Shown here: one piece after another, positions 7,333 to 15,530 of the stretch
Position numbering within the stretch: position 1 is the first letter of the stretch
Layout: the number at the start of each line of letters is the position of its first letter
NCBI GenBank assembly: GCA_046759385.1
Contig: JBHICC010000044.1
Location: forward strand, 1-23,753
DNA: 23,753 nt
Source: JBHICC01 sp046759385
GTDB taxonomy: Bacteria; Pseudomonadota; Gammaproteobacteria; Acidiferrobacterales; SPGG2
Direction: 5' to 3'
Translations under genes and position numbers: made by a program
The notes under the pieces: model-generated
The model's database searches: none
Told to the model about the DNA's origin: nothing
What the model saw: only the letters and a program-made list of their open reading frames with translations

Positions 7333-9390
7333 TTACTCCGGCAAACCGGCGCTGCGCAGCGCGCTCGCCACGCGTTGCCAGTCCTCCTCGTGCTCGAAAT
7401 GCATGATTGCGCGATAGAACGGCAATGTCAGAACAGGTGTTATCTCCTTGACGTGCTCGACTTCTTGCTTGGCTTTTTCGACGTTCCCCTGATCCGCGTA
7501 GGCAAAAGCGGCTCTGACATGGTTAGCCGCCCTAATAAAATTACTCTTAGCTCGCGCGATACCTTCTTCTGCTACAACAATAGCGCGCTCATGATTCCCC
7601 TTGAAAACGTACGCCGGCGAGAGCCATAACGGGTACCAGCCTGGATAAGCGGGACTGAGGCGCATTGCTCGTTCGAAAAGCCTAACAGCGCCATCGTACT
7701 GACGTGTAAAGAACAAAATCATCCCCTGGACGGCGATGATAAAAGAATTGTTGGGGGCGAGGGAGACCGCCTTCGAGCCAAGTGCCGTAGCACTTTCGTG
7801 GCGATGCCGCATAAGGTCTATGAACGCGCGCGCCATCAAAAACTCACCGCGAACGCTGTCCGGCATTGCTGCGGCCAGCTCCGCTTCTTCCAGGAGCTTG
7901 TTCGCTTGCCTCAGTGACTCGTTACGCGACGCGCTGTAACCGAATCGGGCATCGATGATGTGAGTCCAGGCACCCAGAATTAGGGCACTGGAATATCCAG
8001 GATCGACAGTAAGTGACCGCTCGGCAAAACGTCGTGCCTCAACCATGCCATTCTTGGTAAAAGTTCGAAACGGCACCATTGCCTGGACGTAAAGAAGATA
8101 GGCTTCGACGTTATTCGTGGGATGGGCACGCACATTGGCCTGCTCGCCCTCGGTGAGCTCCGCCTGAAGCGCGATGAGTACTTTGAGCGCGATCTCATCC
8201 TGAAGTGCAAAAATATCCCCGAGTTCCTGGTCGTAGCGGTCGGCCCAGAGGTGTTGGTCCATGGTCGCGTCGACCAGCTGTGCTGTCACCCGGACCCGAT
8301 CGCCCGCTCGCTGGACACTGCCCTCGAGCACGTAGCGTACACCGAGTTCCTGGCTGACTTCCTGGACCTTTACCGCTTTACCTTTATAAGTAAATGCGGA
8401 ATTGCGGGAGATAACGAAGAGCCCTGGCACCTGACCGAGGGTTGCGGTGACCGTATCGGTGACACCATCGGCAAGAAACTCGCCTTGCGGGTGATCCGAA
8501 AGGTTATCGAATGGCAAGACGACAACGGAAGGCTTTGCGGGTAGGGAAATAGCGCTCGGCGCTTCGCGCGCTGCTGCCTGGTTCGCCTGCTGTCTAGTCA
8601 TCCCTGGACCGATACCACCGTCCATACCCACACCGCGCCGCATACCCGGCGGGGGCGTCATTCGCGCGGCCCCGCGCTCCGTGCCTAGTGGCGAGGCCGC
8701 CCACCAACTTAATGCCCCTATACCGATCGCTAGCAGTAGCCCGGTTGCAATTACGCCGACTAGTCGCCTGTCCTGGAGCCATGATTTCTTTAGAGGCGGC
8801 GGCTGTGGCAGCACAGTGCCTGCTTGCAGCCGCGCGTAATAAGTGCGTACCGGCTTATCGATGTTCTTAACGCGTTGCTCCCCTCGGTACTCAAAGTGCG
8901 CAGGCAGCTTCGAACCCAAAGCATCGAACACCGTTCCCGAGATGCAGATACCGCCGGGTTCCGCTAGGGTCTCCAGCCGTGCGGCGACGTTTACACCGTC
9001 GCCGTAGATCTCGCCGCGATCGACGATGACATCACCGAGATTGATACCGATACGAAACTGAAGCTTGCGCTCATCCGGAAGCTTCGTGTTACTAGCCGCC
9101 AGGTCGCGCTGCATGGCCAGGGCACAGATCAAAGCGTCCACCACGCTCGGGAAATCCGCCAGCACCGCATCGCCAGCAAAATGCATGACTTTGCCCCCGT
9201 ACTGTTCGATCGACCGCGTGATCGCGTCCAGATACACGCGTAAGCGCCGGTGCGTCCCCTCCTCATCCTCACCGGTCAGGCGGCTGTAGCCGGCCACATC
9301 AGCGTAGAGGATAGCGGCGAGCTTACGTTCTAGAGGCTCCGTACCCATGGGAAAATTCCCGCTCCACCTGTCGAGGAAGGGGGCTACCAT
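7333..9390 (-). CDS. Class III nucleotidyl cyclase with TolB/FlgO-like and TPR domains
   Basis: Signalling protein of 685 residues. A class III cyclase domain (residues ~22-190) keeps metal-binding Asp31 (ILYADVAGYS) and Asp74 (HFAGDAVLADF), and transition-state residues Asn134 and Arg138 (GVNVAARLE). The usual purine-selecting Lys is replaced by His70. A membrane helix (VGVIATGLLLAIGIGALSWW, 211-230) and a Met/Gly/Pro-rich linker (~237-265) follow. Next is a TolB-N/FlgO-like domain (SVVVLPFDNLSDHPQGEFLA, from ~288), then TPR-like repeats to the end. This architecture is common in proteobacteria, and whether it makes cAMP cannot be read from sequence. ATG 9390 has GAGGGG nine bases upstream. 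ATG 9348 (MGTEPLERKLAAIL) is an alternative start. Confidence 0.9.
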   Translation of the reverse strand: MVAPFLDRWSGNFPMGTEPLERKLAAILYADVAGYSRLTGEDEEGTHRRLRVYLDAITRSIEQYGGKVMHFAGDAVLADFPSVVDALICALAMQRDLAASNTKLPDERKLQFRIGINLGDVIVDRGEIYGDGVNVAARLETLAEPGGICISGTVFDALGSKLPAHFEYRGEQRVKNIDKPVRTYYARLQAGTVLPQPPPLKKSWLQDRRLVGVIATGLLLAIGIGALSWWAASPLGTERGAARMTPPPGMRRGVGMDGGIGPGMTRQQANQAAAREAPSAISLPAKPSVVVLPFDNLSDHPQGEFLADGVTDTVTATLGQVPGLFVISRNSAFTYKGKAVKVQEVSQELGVRYVLEGSVQRAGDRVRVTAQLVDATMDQHLWADRYDQELGDIFALQDEIALKVLIALQAELTEGEQANVRAHPTNNVEAYLLYVQAMVPFRTFTKNGMVEARRFAERSLTVDPGYSSALILGAWTHIIDARFGYSASRNESLRQANKLLEEAELAAAMPDSVRGEFLMARAFIDLMRHRHESATALGSKAVSLAPNNSFIIAVQGMILFFTRQYDGAVRLFERAMRLSPAYPGWYPLWLSPAYVFKGNHERAIVVAEEGIARAKSNFIRAANHVRAAFAYADQGNVEKAKQEVEHVKEITPVLTLPFYRAIMHFEHEEDWQRVASALRSAGLPE

Positions 9391-9547
9391 ATTACTACAC
9401 CCCTCGTTCTACAGTCGTCAGGCGGGAAAGCGGTCGTTGGCAAACAATAGCGTGAGCTAACTCAGTCGGCGTCACCTCTGGCGTCGCGTTGAGCTGGGTA
9501 CTAAATTCTAAGTAGTGACCTCGCGGTGTTGGCGGCGGCACCAGGGA

Positions 9548-9994
9548 ATGCACAAAACGTCTATCGCCTTTCTGCTACTAGCGCTGGCTTCTAGCCCAGC
9601 CCAAGCCGAGCAGATCTTTCTGACATGCTCGGAGTGGGTAGATGCGGGCGAGGAAGAGGTAATCATAGACACGAAAAGCAAACTCGTCGTGCGCCTCGCG
9701 GGAGAGGAGACATTTACTTATAACATAAGAATGGCGAGCGACCACCGCATTGTCGCCTCGACAGAGCGCTTAAACCTGAACGACGCCTGGTATTACACTA
9801 ACAACAAAGAACCTAATCCTGACGACTACGAAAACCTTTGGGTAGAGGTGGACATTAATAGAATTACCGGGCGCGCGGTTTACAACCTCTACGCACCCAT
9901 CCCCCGTGACCTGAGAAAATCAGAAAAACTTCAACGGTACGCGATGGTAGTAGGTAGCATGATCTGGAAGTGCAAGAAGGCACCTCCGTCCTAA
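9548..9994 (+). CDS. Small secreted protein of unknown function
   Basis: Protein of 148 residues with a clear signal peptide (TSIAFLLLALASSPAQAEQ) and a mature part that looks beta-rich (SKLVVRLAGEETFTYNIRM). It has two Cys residues, one near the mature N-terminus (FLTCSEW) and one in IWKCKK near the end, which could form a disulfide. I do not recognise the family. The ATG at 9548 is chosen because the signal peptide starts there. A GTG at 9515 in the same frame would add 11 residues. It stands alone, divergent from the cyclase gene and convergent with the FAD oxidoreductase gene. Confidence 0.7.
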   Translation: MHKTSIAFLLLALASSPAQAEQIFLTCSEWVDAGEEEVIIDTKSKLVVRLAGEETFTYNIRMASDHRIVASTERLNLNDAWYYTNNKEPNPDDYENLWVEVDINRITGRAVYNLYAPIPRDLRKSEKLQRYAMVVGSMIWKCKKAPPS

Positions 9995-10015
9995 CTCCGT
10001 GAATCAGCCGCTCTG

Positions 10016-11383
10016 TTAGTTCGGCTTGATGTTTTGGTTAACCCGAAAGAAATTCGTTGGATCGTATGTGTTCTTGACGGCGACGAGACGGTCGTAGTTG
10101 TCGCGGTAGGTCGCTTTCACACGCTCCTGACCCTCGTCCATCATGAAGTTCACGTACGCGCCACCCGCCGAATGCGGATGTAACGCCTCCCAGTAGCCCT
10201 TGGTCCAGTCCGTGATCTTTTGAGCGTTCGCCGGATCGGGATCGACACCGACAATAACCTGCGCCCACTTAGCGTTGCGATAGGCCCATGGCGTATCGTT
10301 GTTGCTCACCCGATGTGCTGCACCGTTGATGGGGTACAGGTGCATGGTCGAATGCCCGGTCGGAATCGCCGAGCCGTGCTTGACATGTTCGGCGATCGCC
10401 TCGTCGCTGAGCTCGTTTACAAAGTCCGCCCGCCAGTACCACTGCAGGCCCGCCGGGTAGAATCGATCGAACATGCTGTTCACAACCGGATGCGGTAGCG
10501 GACCCACCATATCCAGAGCCGCCGGTTTGAACGCGCGAATCGGCTTGAACACTTCCTCGGCTTTTTCCATCGGCCCGACGTAGTTCCAGATGATTCCGCA
10601 CAGATTCTTACCGTGCAGACGCTCCGGGAACGGGTCTGCCGGCGGCACGACAAGGTACGCAAAAAAGCCAGTGAGATCTTCCGGAGCCTTGACGATGAAC
10701 TCGCGGTACCACTGCATCGCCTCGGTGGCATCGTCGAGTTCCCACAACGTTGGTCCTGCGTAGTTCGTGTGTACGGGGTGCCCCTGGAACAGGAAGGAGG
10801 TAACGATACCGAAGTTGCCGCCGCCGCCGCGGATTGCCCAATAGAGATCCTCGTTCTCTTCTGCACTCACGGTAACGAAGCGACCGTCGGCCAAGACCAT
10901 GTCCGCACCGAGTAAATTGTCGATCGTGAGGCCGTGCTTTCGCGTCAGGTGACCGATGCCACCGCCTAAGGTGAGGCCAGCGACACCTGTGGTCGATATG
11001 GTACCGGTCGGTACGCCGAGCCCGAATGCGTGGGTAGCATGGTCTACATCGCCCCAATCGGCGCCCGCCTCGACACGCACCGTGCGCGCGGTGGGATCGG
11101 CACGCACACTGCGCATGCGCGAAAGATCGATCACAAGGCCATCATCGACCACGCCGAGCCCGCCGCCGTTGTGACCGCCGCCGCGAACGGCGACGACGTA
11201 ATCGTTCTCGCGGCCGAACCTGACGGCGCTGATGACATCCGCCACATCCACAGCCTGCGCGATCACGCGCGGGTGCCGGTCGATCATACCGTTATACACT
11301 TTGCGTGCCTCATCATAGGCGGTATCGTCCGGTTGAATTACTTCGCCGCGGAAGCTTGATTTGAATTCTCCGTTTACACTCAT
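10016..11383 (-). CDS. FAD-linked oxidase, BBE/PCMH type, probable single covalent flavin link
   Basis: FAD-dependent oxidoreductase of 455 residues. The N-terminal FAD-binding PCMH domain has the pyrophosphate loop VAVRGGGHNGGG, with His71 the usual 8-alpha histidyl attachment point. It continues with GVAGLTLGGGIGHLTRKHG. The C-terminal berberine-bridge-like element is YDPTNFFRVNQNI. In bicovalent members a Cys lies before the second Gly-rich loop. Here that position reads GTISTTG with no Cys, so only one covalent link is expected. Such enzymes oxidise sugars, alcohols or secondary metabolites, and the substrate is unknown. ATG 11383 is chosen over an upstream in-frame start because AGAGGA precedes it. 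It is last in a likely operon with the GNAT and DUF1127 genes, 67 bases after GNAT. Confidence 0.9.
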   Translation of the reverse strand: MSVNGEFKSSFRGEVIQPDDTAYDEARKVYNGMIDRHPRVIAQAVDVADVISAVRFGRENDYVVAVRGGGHNGGGLGVVDDGLVIDLSRMRSVRADPTARTVRVEAGADWGDVDHATHAFGLGVPTGTISTTGVAGLTLGGGIGHLTRKHGLTIDNLLGADMVLADGRFVTVSAEENEDLYWAIRGGGGNFGIVTSFLFQGHPVHTNYAGPTLWELDDATEAMQWYREFIVKAPEDLTGFFAYLVVPPADPFPERLHGKNLCGIIWNYVGPMEKAEEVFKPIRAFKPAALDMVGPLPHPVVNSMFDRFYPAGLQWYWRADFVNELSDEAIAEHVKHGSAIPTGHSTMHLYPINGAAHRVSNNDTPWAYRNAKWAQVIVGVDPDPANAQKITDWTKGYWEALHPHSAGGAYVNFMMDEGQERVKATYRDNYDRLVAVKNTYDPTNFFRVNQNIKPN

Positions 11384-11450
11384 GCCATGCTTTCCTCTGC
11401 GTTTTGTTTTCAATAAAAAAGCCAGAAACAAACCTGTGATTGAATAGGCC

Positions 11451-12062
11451 TCAAGCGACTAAGAACTGACTAGCCGGAAGACAATGCTCATCAAGTGAAC
11501 GTCGAGCATCGTAGGGAAAAGAACTCTGCTGCGAGTGAACCGGCATGGTGAAATGGAAGACACCGGGTCCGTCGAGCTTGAGCGTGGCACCGCGGCGTCT
11601 CAGCAGCTTTACCATGCCCTCGTTCTCGGCGAGCACATTGCCTTCGAAGCGGGAAAAATTGTTAGCGGCTGCCGAGTCGCTGAGAACAGCGAGTAGTGTA
11701 GCACCCAAACCCCGTCCGTGGTGCGAATCAACGATGGTCAACGCCATCTCGGCGACACCGGGCCGGTCTTCGAGGGCGACGTAGCGCACAACACCGACAC
11801 CGATGGCGGGAAGGCGCGATATGTCGAGCGCTACCCAAGCCATGTGGCGCCGGTAGTCAATGTCTGTGAGCCGCTCGAGCATCGCTTCCGACAAGGCTTT
11901 CATCGGCGTAAAGAAGCGATGGTAGCGTGATCGCTCCGAGAGCCGCTTGAATCCTGTGCGCAAACCTGCTTTGTCGCTCGCGACGAGAGGTCGTATCAGC
12001 ACCGGGGTGCGATCGTGCAGGAACCGAATAACGACTCGAGTATCCAGGTCGTTCATCGACAC
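11451..12062 (-). CDS. GNAT-family N-acetyltransferase
   Basis: Acetyl-CoA-dependent acetyltransferase of 203 residues. The acetyl-CoA-binding motif A is visible as DSHHGRGLGATLL, after the beta-strand VAEMALTIV. A further segment is FEGNVLAENEGMVKLLRRRG. The start LIRPLVASDKAGLRTGFKRLSERSRYHRFF resembles GNAT domains of the kind attached to protein acetyltransferases. The 40 C-terminal residues are not GNAT-like. The acceptor is unknown. The start is GTG at 12062 (AGGG five bases upstream) or ATG at 12056. It begins five bases after the DUF1127 gene ends, so the two are probably translated from one message. Confidence 0.88.
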   Translation of the reverse strand: MSMNDLDTRVVIRFLHDRTPVLIRPLVASDKAGLRTGFKRLSERSRYHRFFTPMKALSEAMLERLTDIDYRRHMAWVALDISRLPAIGVGVVRYVALEDRPGVAEMALTIVDSHHGRGLGATLLAVLSDSAAANNFSRFEGNVLAENEGMVKLLRRRGATLKLDGPGVFHFTMPVHSQQSSFPYDARRSLDEHCLPASQFLVA

Positions 12063-12067
12063 ATGCC

Positions 12068-12289
12068 CTAGCAGCGGTCCCGCTTGTACCCAATGTCGAT
12101 CAATAGATGGTCGCTAAGCTGCTCCAAACCGCCAGGGCGCCCTTGGAACAACACACTGAAGACGCCCGCGATTATGGCGTATACCTCTTCGATGAGTGCC
12201 CGCCCGGCACGATAAGGGCGCGTTTCGCGAGCAACATGCTGCGACACAACGGGAAATTGTGGATAGAAGGATTGGCTGATCGTGTTCAT
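12068..12289 (-). CDS. DUF1127-like small protein
   Basis: Protein of 73 residues whose C-terminus (LEQLSDHLLIDIGYKRDRC) matches the end of DUF1127 proteins, preceded by a hydrophobic stretch EEVYAIIAGVFSVLFQ. ATG 12289 is chosen because GGAG (12298-12301) lies eight bases before it. The frame continues upstream without a better start. The Arg-rich helix of DUF1127 is less clear than in the copy at 907, so this is a divergent member. It leads a likely operon with the GNAT and FAD oxidase genes. Confidence 0.75.
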   Translation of the reverse strand: MNTISQSFYPQFPVVSQHVARETRPYRAGRALIEEVYAIIAGVFSVLFQGRPGGLEQLSDHLLIDIGYKRDRC

Positions 12290-12644
12290 GGTCATCGCTC
12301 CGCAATTGGCTTTCGCTGACATACACCAATTAACTAACTGGACCATAGTGTAGGGCGTGTTGTTTTCTGCACGATTTCGCCACAACGGCCTTTTTGTTTC
12401 GATTGTTTCAAGTCTCGCCCCCTGCGTTTTTGGTTTTCGCCCCTTTGCTGCCCCTCTCCGCCCTCCCCGACCAAGAAGGGAGGGGGACCGTAACTACCTC
12501 ATCCCCTCCCTATTCATTGGGGGGTCCGGGTGGGGCGTACTTTTGTAAGTCATCTGTAAGCCACCCGTAAGTAGTCCCGGACCCTTGATGACCCAGAATT
12601 ACGTTGAGAGGAAACCCTTCAGCGGAGAAGGCCCTAAGGTCAGC
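12290..12644. other. Intergenic region with GC-rich hairpins and iteron
   Basis: No gene is supported here. Around 12461-12484 CCCTCCC and GGGAGGG form a 7-bp stem, and further C- and G-runs follow to 12540. The GTAAG iteron lies at 12545-12571. The stretch must hold the promoters of the minus-strand DUF1127 operon and of the plus-strand gene at 12645. Confidence 0.55.
12545..12571 (+). promoter_or_regulatory. Three GTAAG direct repeats at 11-bp pitch (candidate SARP-type regulator site)
   Basis: GTAAG occurs at 12545-12549, 12556-12560 and 12567-12571, exactly 11 bp apart. The units read TGTAAGTCATC, TGTAAGCCACC and CGTAAGTAGTC, so the base before GTAAG and the last C are also partly kept. 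The array ends 73 bases before the favoured start at 12645. Bases 12543-12560 are identical to 1683-1700. Confidence 0.65.
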
Positions 12645-13559
12645 ATGAAAAAGCCAGTAATCGTCTGGATCAGCGTCGCCGCTCTTCTCATACAGTCCGG
12701 CTGGGCCCTAGCGGTCCAACCGCGATCGGCTCGCGTGTTTACGGACAATCAGCCGGACAAGTTCGGCACTATCGGCATCGTTTCGGCGCGTTATGCACCG
12801 ACGTTCAAGCTTCGCACAACCGCGGGTGAGACGGGCTACAGCGCCGGAAAAGGCACCAAGCGCGCCTTGGGCGGGTTCTGGAAAGGCTGTGGAAGTGTCG
12901 CCAACGCATCTGCGGGGACAGACGGCGGCTTTCTGGGACTTATGGCGATCTTCGGCTGCGCAGCGGTGACGCCGTTTGTTGCTGCGGGCGGGGCGGCATT
13001 TGGAGCGACAAAGGGAAAACGTGCGCGCGGGGAGGGCGTCAAGCAGGCCAAGTTGGCCATGAAGCCTGTGTTAACCGAACGCGGCATTCAGATCGTCCTA
13101 CAGGATCACGTTATCCGCCAAACGCGGACGCGCACGAATTACAAGCTCATCCCGCGGTGGGATATCGGTCCAGCCAAGTCCGAACAGCCGGTCAACTATC
13201 AGGCTTTAGCGGGCCAGGGCATCGATACCGTTCTCGAAGTGGGCGTGACAAAAGTGAGGGCAACGGGCGAAGGCATTCATCCGTCACTGAGTTTGACTGT
13301 GGTCGCGCATGTGCGCTTGATCAGGGTCAGCGACAACGTAGAGCTTTACAGTCATAAACACGCTTTCTACAGCGAGCCGCGCGAGCTCGAGGAATGGGTG
13401 GCCGGCGATCCGGCCCTGCGAAAGATTTCCGAGCAGGCCTGTGCCGATCTAGCTCAGGAAATCGTCGGTAGCGTTTTTCATCTCGCACCACCGACAGAAG
13501 CGACGCCGAAAACCATAACCGACCAATCGGCGTACTCGGCCGCATGGAAAGCCGATTGA
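12645..13559 (+). CDS. Predicted secreted protein of unknown function, Gly-rich segment
   Basis: Protein of 304 residues. ATG 12645 is favoured because it opens a good signal peptide (KKPVIVWISVAALLIQSGWALA) and has AAGG five bases upstream. The in-frame TTG/ATG at 12585/12588 would add a non-signal leader. The mature part starts with a strand TIGIVSARY and then a Gly/Ala-rich hydrophobic segment (GGFWKGCGSVANASAG ... TPFVAAGGAAFGATKG) that could insert in a membrane. An alpha/beta half follows with IDTVLEVGVTKVRA and LSLTVVAHVRLIRVSDNVEL. The second half resembles the layout of the protein at 3131 and of CsgG/TolB-N-like envelope proteins, but no family is recognised. The iteron upstream implies control by the same regulator as the M48 protease. 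Confidence 0.78.
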   Translation: MKKPVIVWISVAALLIQSGWALAVQPRSARVFTDNQPDKFGTIGIVSARYAPTFKLRTTAGETGYSAGKGTKRALGGFWKGCGSVANASAGTDGGFLGLMAIFGCAAVTPFVAAGGAAFGATKGKRARGEGVKQAKLAMKPVLTERGIQIVLQDHVIRQTRTRTNYKLIPRWDIGPAKSEQPVNYQALAGQGIDTVLEVGVTKVRATGEGIHPSLSLTVVAHVRLIRVSDNVELYSHKHAFYSEPRELEEWVAGDPALRKISEQACADLAQEIVGSVFHLAPPTEATPKTITDQSAYSAAWKAD

Positions 13560-13575
13560 AGCGGAATTGATTGGC

Positions 13576-13595
13576 GGCTCTTTCCCATTAGAGCC
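13576..13595. terminator. Hairpin between convergent genes
   Basis: GGCTCT (13576-13581) and AGAGCC (13590-13595) pair around an eight-base loop between the gene ending at 13559 and zntB, overlapping the zntB stop codon. No T-run follows on either strand, so a bidirectional terminator is only possible. Confidence 0.3.
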
Positions 13596-14559
13596 ACCTC
13601 AGCTTTCTGAAGACCCACAATTGAAACCCGACGACGCCGGCCAAAAACACAGAGACTACAGCGAACGCCATTTGATTCTCCGACCCGGGAATGCCGGCCA
13701 CATTGATGCCGAGCAGCCCGGTTAGGAATCCGAGTGGCAGAAAAATGACGGCGGCGATAGACAGAAGATACATCCGCTTGTCCATGGCCTCCGAAAGACC
13801 ACTAATCAGTTCTTCCTGGATTACCGCAGCACGTTCGCGGGCAGCATCGAGATCCTCGACATAGCGCGTGGTTCGGTCGGCGACTTCCCGCAATGTCATT
13901 CTGTCCGTATCATGTAGCCAATCTACGCGTTCCGCATGAAGGCGGACGGCAGTGTCGCGCTGCGGCGCCAAGTAACGCCTGAGCATAATCGCTTCTCGCC
14001 GCAACGATGCGAGCTGCGGGCGCAGCGCATGGCTTTCGGCCGTCGCGACCCGGTCCTCGAGCTCGCCGAGCTTTTCATCGAGATCATGCATCACGTCTGC
14101 CATCCGAACGACGAGCCTGTCGGTGGTGTCGCCTAAGAACTCGCCGGCGCTCTTAGGCCCATCCCCATTGGTAATCGCGTCGCGCATGTCTTGCACCGCA
14201 AACAGGAAACGTTTTCGAACCGTTATCACCCGATGTTGGTCGACCCACATTCGCAACGACACCATGTCCTCGGGATCCGCGCCAGGATTGAGGTTGACCC
14301 CACGCAGTATGACGAGCAAGCCGTTTTTAAAGACCACGTCCCTGGGGCGACTTTCCTCTACCAGTAAAGCTTGCACGAGTTTGTTATCGAGCCCGCTTTG
14401 ACGTCCACACCAATCTCTAGCGGCTGCATCGTCGAGATTTAAGTGAACCCACAACAAACCCGCATCCGGAGACCACGCTCGTATGCCATCCCAGCCGATC
14501 TGCTGGCCGCCCCCGCGTCCGTCCAGAATGTATGCTACGATGAGCCCGTTCTCCGCCAT
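13588..14559 (-). CDS. zntB: ZntB-type CorA-family zinc transporter
   Basis: Inner-membrane pentameric metal-ion channel/transporter of 323 residues. The N-terminal two thirds are cytoplasmic and helical (LDEKLGELEDRVATAESHAL). Two membrane helices at the end are MYLLSIAAVIFLPLGFLTGLLG and FAVVSVFLAGVVGFQLWVF. The signature loop between them is GINVAGIPG. CorA Mg2+ channels carry GMN, while GIN with this 'VxGIPG' continuation is typical of ZntB, which imports zinc with protons. The ATG at 14559 is preferred over the adjacent 14562 because GGAGG then lies six bases upstream. It is divergent from the TrhA gene. Confidence 0.88.
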   Translation of the reverse strand: MAENGLIVAYILDGRGGGQQIGWDGIRAWSPDAGLLWVHLNLDDAAARDWCGRQSGLDNKLVQALLVEESRPRDVVFKNGLLVILRGVNLNPGADPEDMVSLRMWVDQHRVITVRKRFLFAVQDMRDAITNGDGPKSAGEFLGDTTDRLVVRMADVMHDLDEKLGELEDRVATAESHALRPQLASLRREAIMLRRYLAPQRDTAVRLHAERVDWLHDTDRMTLREVADRTTRYVEDLDAARERAAVIQEELISGLSEAMDKRMYLLSIAAVIFLPLGFLTGLLGINVAGIPGSENQMAFAVVSVFLAGVVGFQLWVFRKLRWL

Positions 14560-14704
14560 CATTGACCTCCCCGTTGACTATCTGCCACCACGCAATTATC
14601 TCGCGTGTGGTCGTCCCGATTTCATTCGCTCAGCGAAGGCAATTGACAACGCTGTGGTATAAGCTCGTGAGTGATTTAGATATACCTTGAAGCGCTGGGA
14701 CGCG

Positions 14705-15322
14705 ATGTATAAAGGGGAACGATTCAATAGCATCAGCCATCTCGTGGGCGCGGCGCTCGCAACCGCCGGCGTTGCCGTGCTGGTGGTCATGGCCGCACGC
14801 CAGGGTGATCCCTGGAAGATCATCAGCTTTAGCCTTTATGGCGCCAGCCTGATGTTACTGTTCGTTTTCTCCACGCTCTACCACAGCTTGCGTGGAAAAG
14901 CGAAAACCTTCTTTCGTAAGCTGGATCACTATTCCATCTATTTACTCATCGCCGGCACGTATACGCCGTTCACCTTGGTCACGCTTCGCGGGGCTTGGGG
15001 CTGGTCGTTGTTCGGTGCGATCTGGGGTCTCGCCACCCTCGGCATCGTGCTGGATTCCTTTCCGCGAAAAGGTCCGCGAATTGCGCCGGTGGTGTTATAT
15101 CTGCTGATGGGCTGGCTCGCCTTAATTGCGCTGCGCCCGTTGCTACAGGCGCTGCCCCTTACCGCCATCGCCTGGTTAGTGGTCGGTGGCTTGTTTTTCA
15201 CCGTAGGCGTTGTTTTCTACGCGATCGACACTAAACTTCGCCACGCTCACGGCATATGGCACGTGCTCGTGCTAGCCGGCAGCGTTACGCACTACCTCGC
15301 TGTACTTATCTATATCGCCTAA
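14705..15322 (+). CDS. trhA: Hemolysin III/TrhA-family (PAQR) membrane protein
   Basis: Seven-helix inner-membrane protein of 205 residues, an orthologue-like match to Escherichia coli YqfA/TrhA. The conserved PAQR metal-site residues are present: Ser/His in FSTLYHS, Asp/His in LDHYSIYLLIAGTYTPF, and the closing HGIWHVLVLAGSVTHYL. These form the zinc site typical of the superfamily. Bacterial members have been implicated in membrane-energetics homeostasis rather than haemolysis. The ATG at 14705 is favoured (MYKGERFNSISH). A TTG at 14687 would add six residues. No strong ribosome site is visible. Confidence 0.9.
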   Translation: MYKGERFNSISHLVGAALATAGVAVLVVMAARQGDPWKIISFSLYGASLMLLFVFSTLYHSLRGKAKTFFRKLDHYSIYLLIAGTYTPFTLVTLRGAWGWSLFGAIWGLATLGIVLDSFPRKGPRIAPVVLYLLMGWLALIALRPLLQALPLTAIAWLVVGGLFFTVGVVFYAIDTKLRHAHGIWHVLVLAGSVTHYLAVLIYIA

Positions 15323-15365
15323 ATAAACGGCTGTTTGTATTGCGCTCGGCTTCGTGGTGATGGTT

Positions 15366-15530
15366 TTATTGCTTGGTGAGCTTGGCGCGGGTTTGCTCCG
15401 GGATCGCCGCTTCGCCGCCGAGGTTAATCTGCAAAGGCTGGCCGTCTTCCTGCGTGACGTAGGTTGTTGTCGTCGGGAACGCAAACTTAATCCCCTCTTT
15501 CTTAAACGCCTCCATGATTTGCAGGTTCAA
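15366..15530 (-). pseudogene. Remnant of a mechanosensitive (MscS-family) channel, C-terminus only
   Basis: On the minus strand 54 codons ending at TAA 15366-15368 read LNLQIMEAFKKEGIKFAFPT, then TTTYVTQEDGQPLQINLGGE and a Lys-rich end. The 'LNLQIMEAFKKEGIxFAFPT' segment is the hallmark C-terminal end of MscS-family proteins. Immediately upstream in frame is a TAG (15531-15533), and no MscS-like sequence is visible beyond it. The rest of the ~300-residue gene has been deleted, leaving a relic downstream of trhA. Confidence 0.75.

Noticed and set aside
14643..14663. TTGACA and TATAAG near the trhA start as a promoter
   Set aside because: Only nine bases separate them, too short for a sigma-70 promoter.
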